This document shows positions 13,417-13,643 of a stretch of 13,643 nt of DNA, piece after piece (position 1 is the first letter of the stretch; each line of letters opens with the position of its first letter). Position numbers and translations under genes: made by a program. The stretch is from DATFJZ01 sp046482845 (GTDB taxonomy: Bacteria > Desulfobacterota > Desulfobacteria > Desulfobacterales > Desulfobacteraceae), in NCBI GenBank assembly GCA_046482845.1, contig JAWOEJ010000272.1, positions 1-13,643 of the forward strand. The letters are read 5' to 3'. The notes beneath the pieces are model-generated. The model saw only the letters and a program-made list of their open reading frames with translations. It had not been told where the DNA came from and ran no database searches.

Positions 13417-13643
13417 AACTTTTCCCAATGAAAACCAACCCGTTACACTCGATCATCAAGTTTTTTGGATACCGCCGCCCCCAGCGGTTGCCTGTCAGGA
13501 ACATTGAGAACCAAAGGAGATCAGACTTTTTCCCTGCCAGGCGTTGCGACAATCAAGCTGTTTGTGGACCAGTGGCCGCAGGTCGTCGATTTTGAGCCTG
13601 GCAGTGAGAAAGTCCGTGGTTGGTCGCTGTTCTGGAAGTCAAC
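13417..13643. other. Terminal region without a supported gene
   Basis: The last 227 bases hold no gene I can defend. Three short open stretches compete. An ATG frame at 13428-13595 encodes 55 residues with no ribosome binding site. A + frame beginning with TTG at 13504 stays open to the window end and reads plausibly (LPGVATIKLFVDQWPQVVDF). A - strand frame between stops at about 13502 and 13641 also looks protein-like (RLKIDDLRPLVHKQLDCR) but has no start. This may be the edge of a gene or decayed mobile-element sequence lying beyond the window. Bases 13445-13461 hold an inverted copy of the palindrome found at 11791. Confidence 0.35.

Noticed and set aside
13445..13466. ACTCGATCATCAAGT plus T-run as a terminator after the PilZ gene
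   Set aside because: The two halves of the palindrome leave a one-base loop, so no RNA hairpin can form. It is better read as a DNA palindrome.
1..13643. CRISPR arrays, tRNA or rRNA genes
   Set aside because: No regularly spaced repeat array, cloverleaf sequence or rRNA-like stretch was seen.

Overview
The window is about 13.6 kb of bacterial chromosome of moderate GC. It reads almost entirely on the + strand and is densely packed: most gene junctions overlap or are a few bases apart. Gene content and style suggest a Gram-negative member of the Desulfobacterota, most like the Desulfobacterales. The pointers are a type II secretion (T2SS) operon whose GspL and GspM resemble PilM/PilN and PilO, an NtrC-type two-component system, a TonB-dependent receptor, and frequent TTG/GTG starts. 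The taxonomic guess is inference; no marker gene is present.

Layout. (1) Positions 1-3503 hold the end of a T2SS operon: a 16-residue tail probably from gspI, then gspJ, gspK, gspL and gspM. These encode the minor pseudopilins and the inner-membrane platform proteins. (2) A 193-bp gap without a convincing gene carries inverted repeats and a small tandem repeat. (3) Positions 3697-11620 are one tight unit: gspD (an apparent lipoprotein secretin), a periplasmic binding protein of the ABC_sub_bind type, a membrane histidine kinase, a sigma-54-dependent response regulator and a TonB-dependent outer-membrane receptor. (4) Positions 11621-11861 are a structured intergenic region. It has a perfect 30-bp inverted repeat that looks like a REP/MITE-type element, a candidate sigma-54 promoter, and a candidate sigma-70 promoter overlapping a palindrome. 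(5) Positions 11862-13416 hold an exported CAP-domain protein with an unrecognised C-terminal domain, then a stand-alone PilZ (c-di-GMP-binding) protein. (6) The last 227 bp hold no gene I can support.

How the parts may work together. GspI/J/K form the pseudopilus tip, GspL/M link it to the export ATPase and GspD is the outer-membrane channel; gspC, gspN and gspE-H are not visible here. The binding protein, kinase and regulator look like a three-component sensing chain, with the TonB receptor as the outer-membrane entry point for the same unknown ligand. The regulator would act at sigma-54 promoters, and the best candidate lies just past the receptor gene, in front of the CAP gene. The secreted CAP protein is a plausible T2SS client. 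These functional links are inference from gene order; the family assignments rest on visible motifs. The most noteworthy items are the secretin/sensor/receptor unit, the lipoprotein secretin, and the regulatory and mobile-element structure at 11621-11850.
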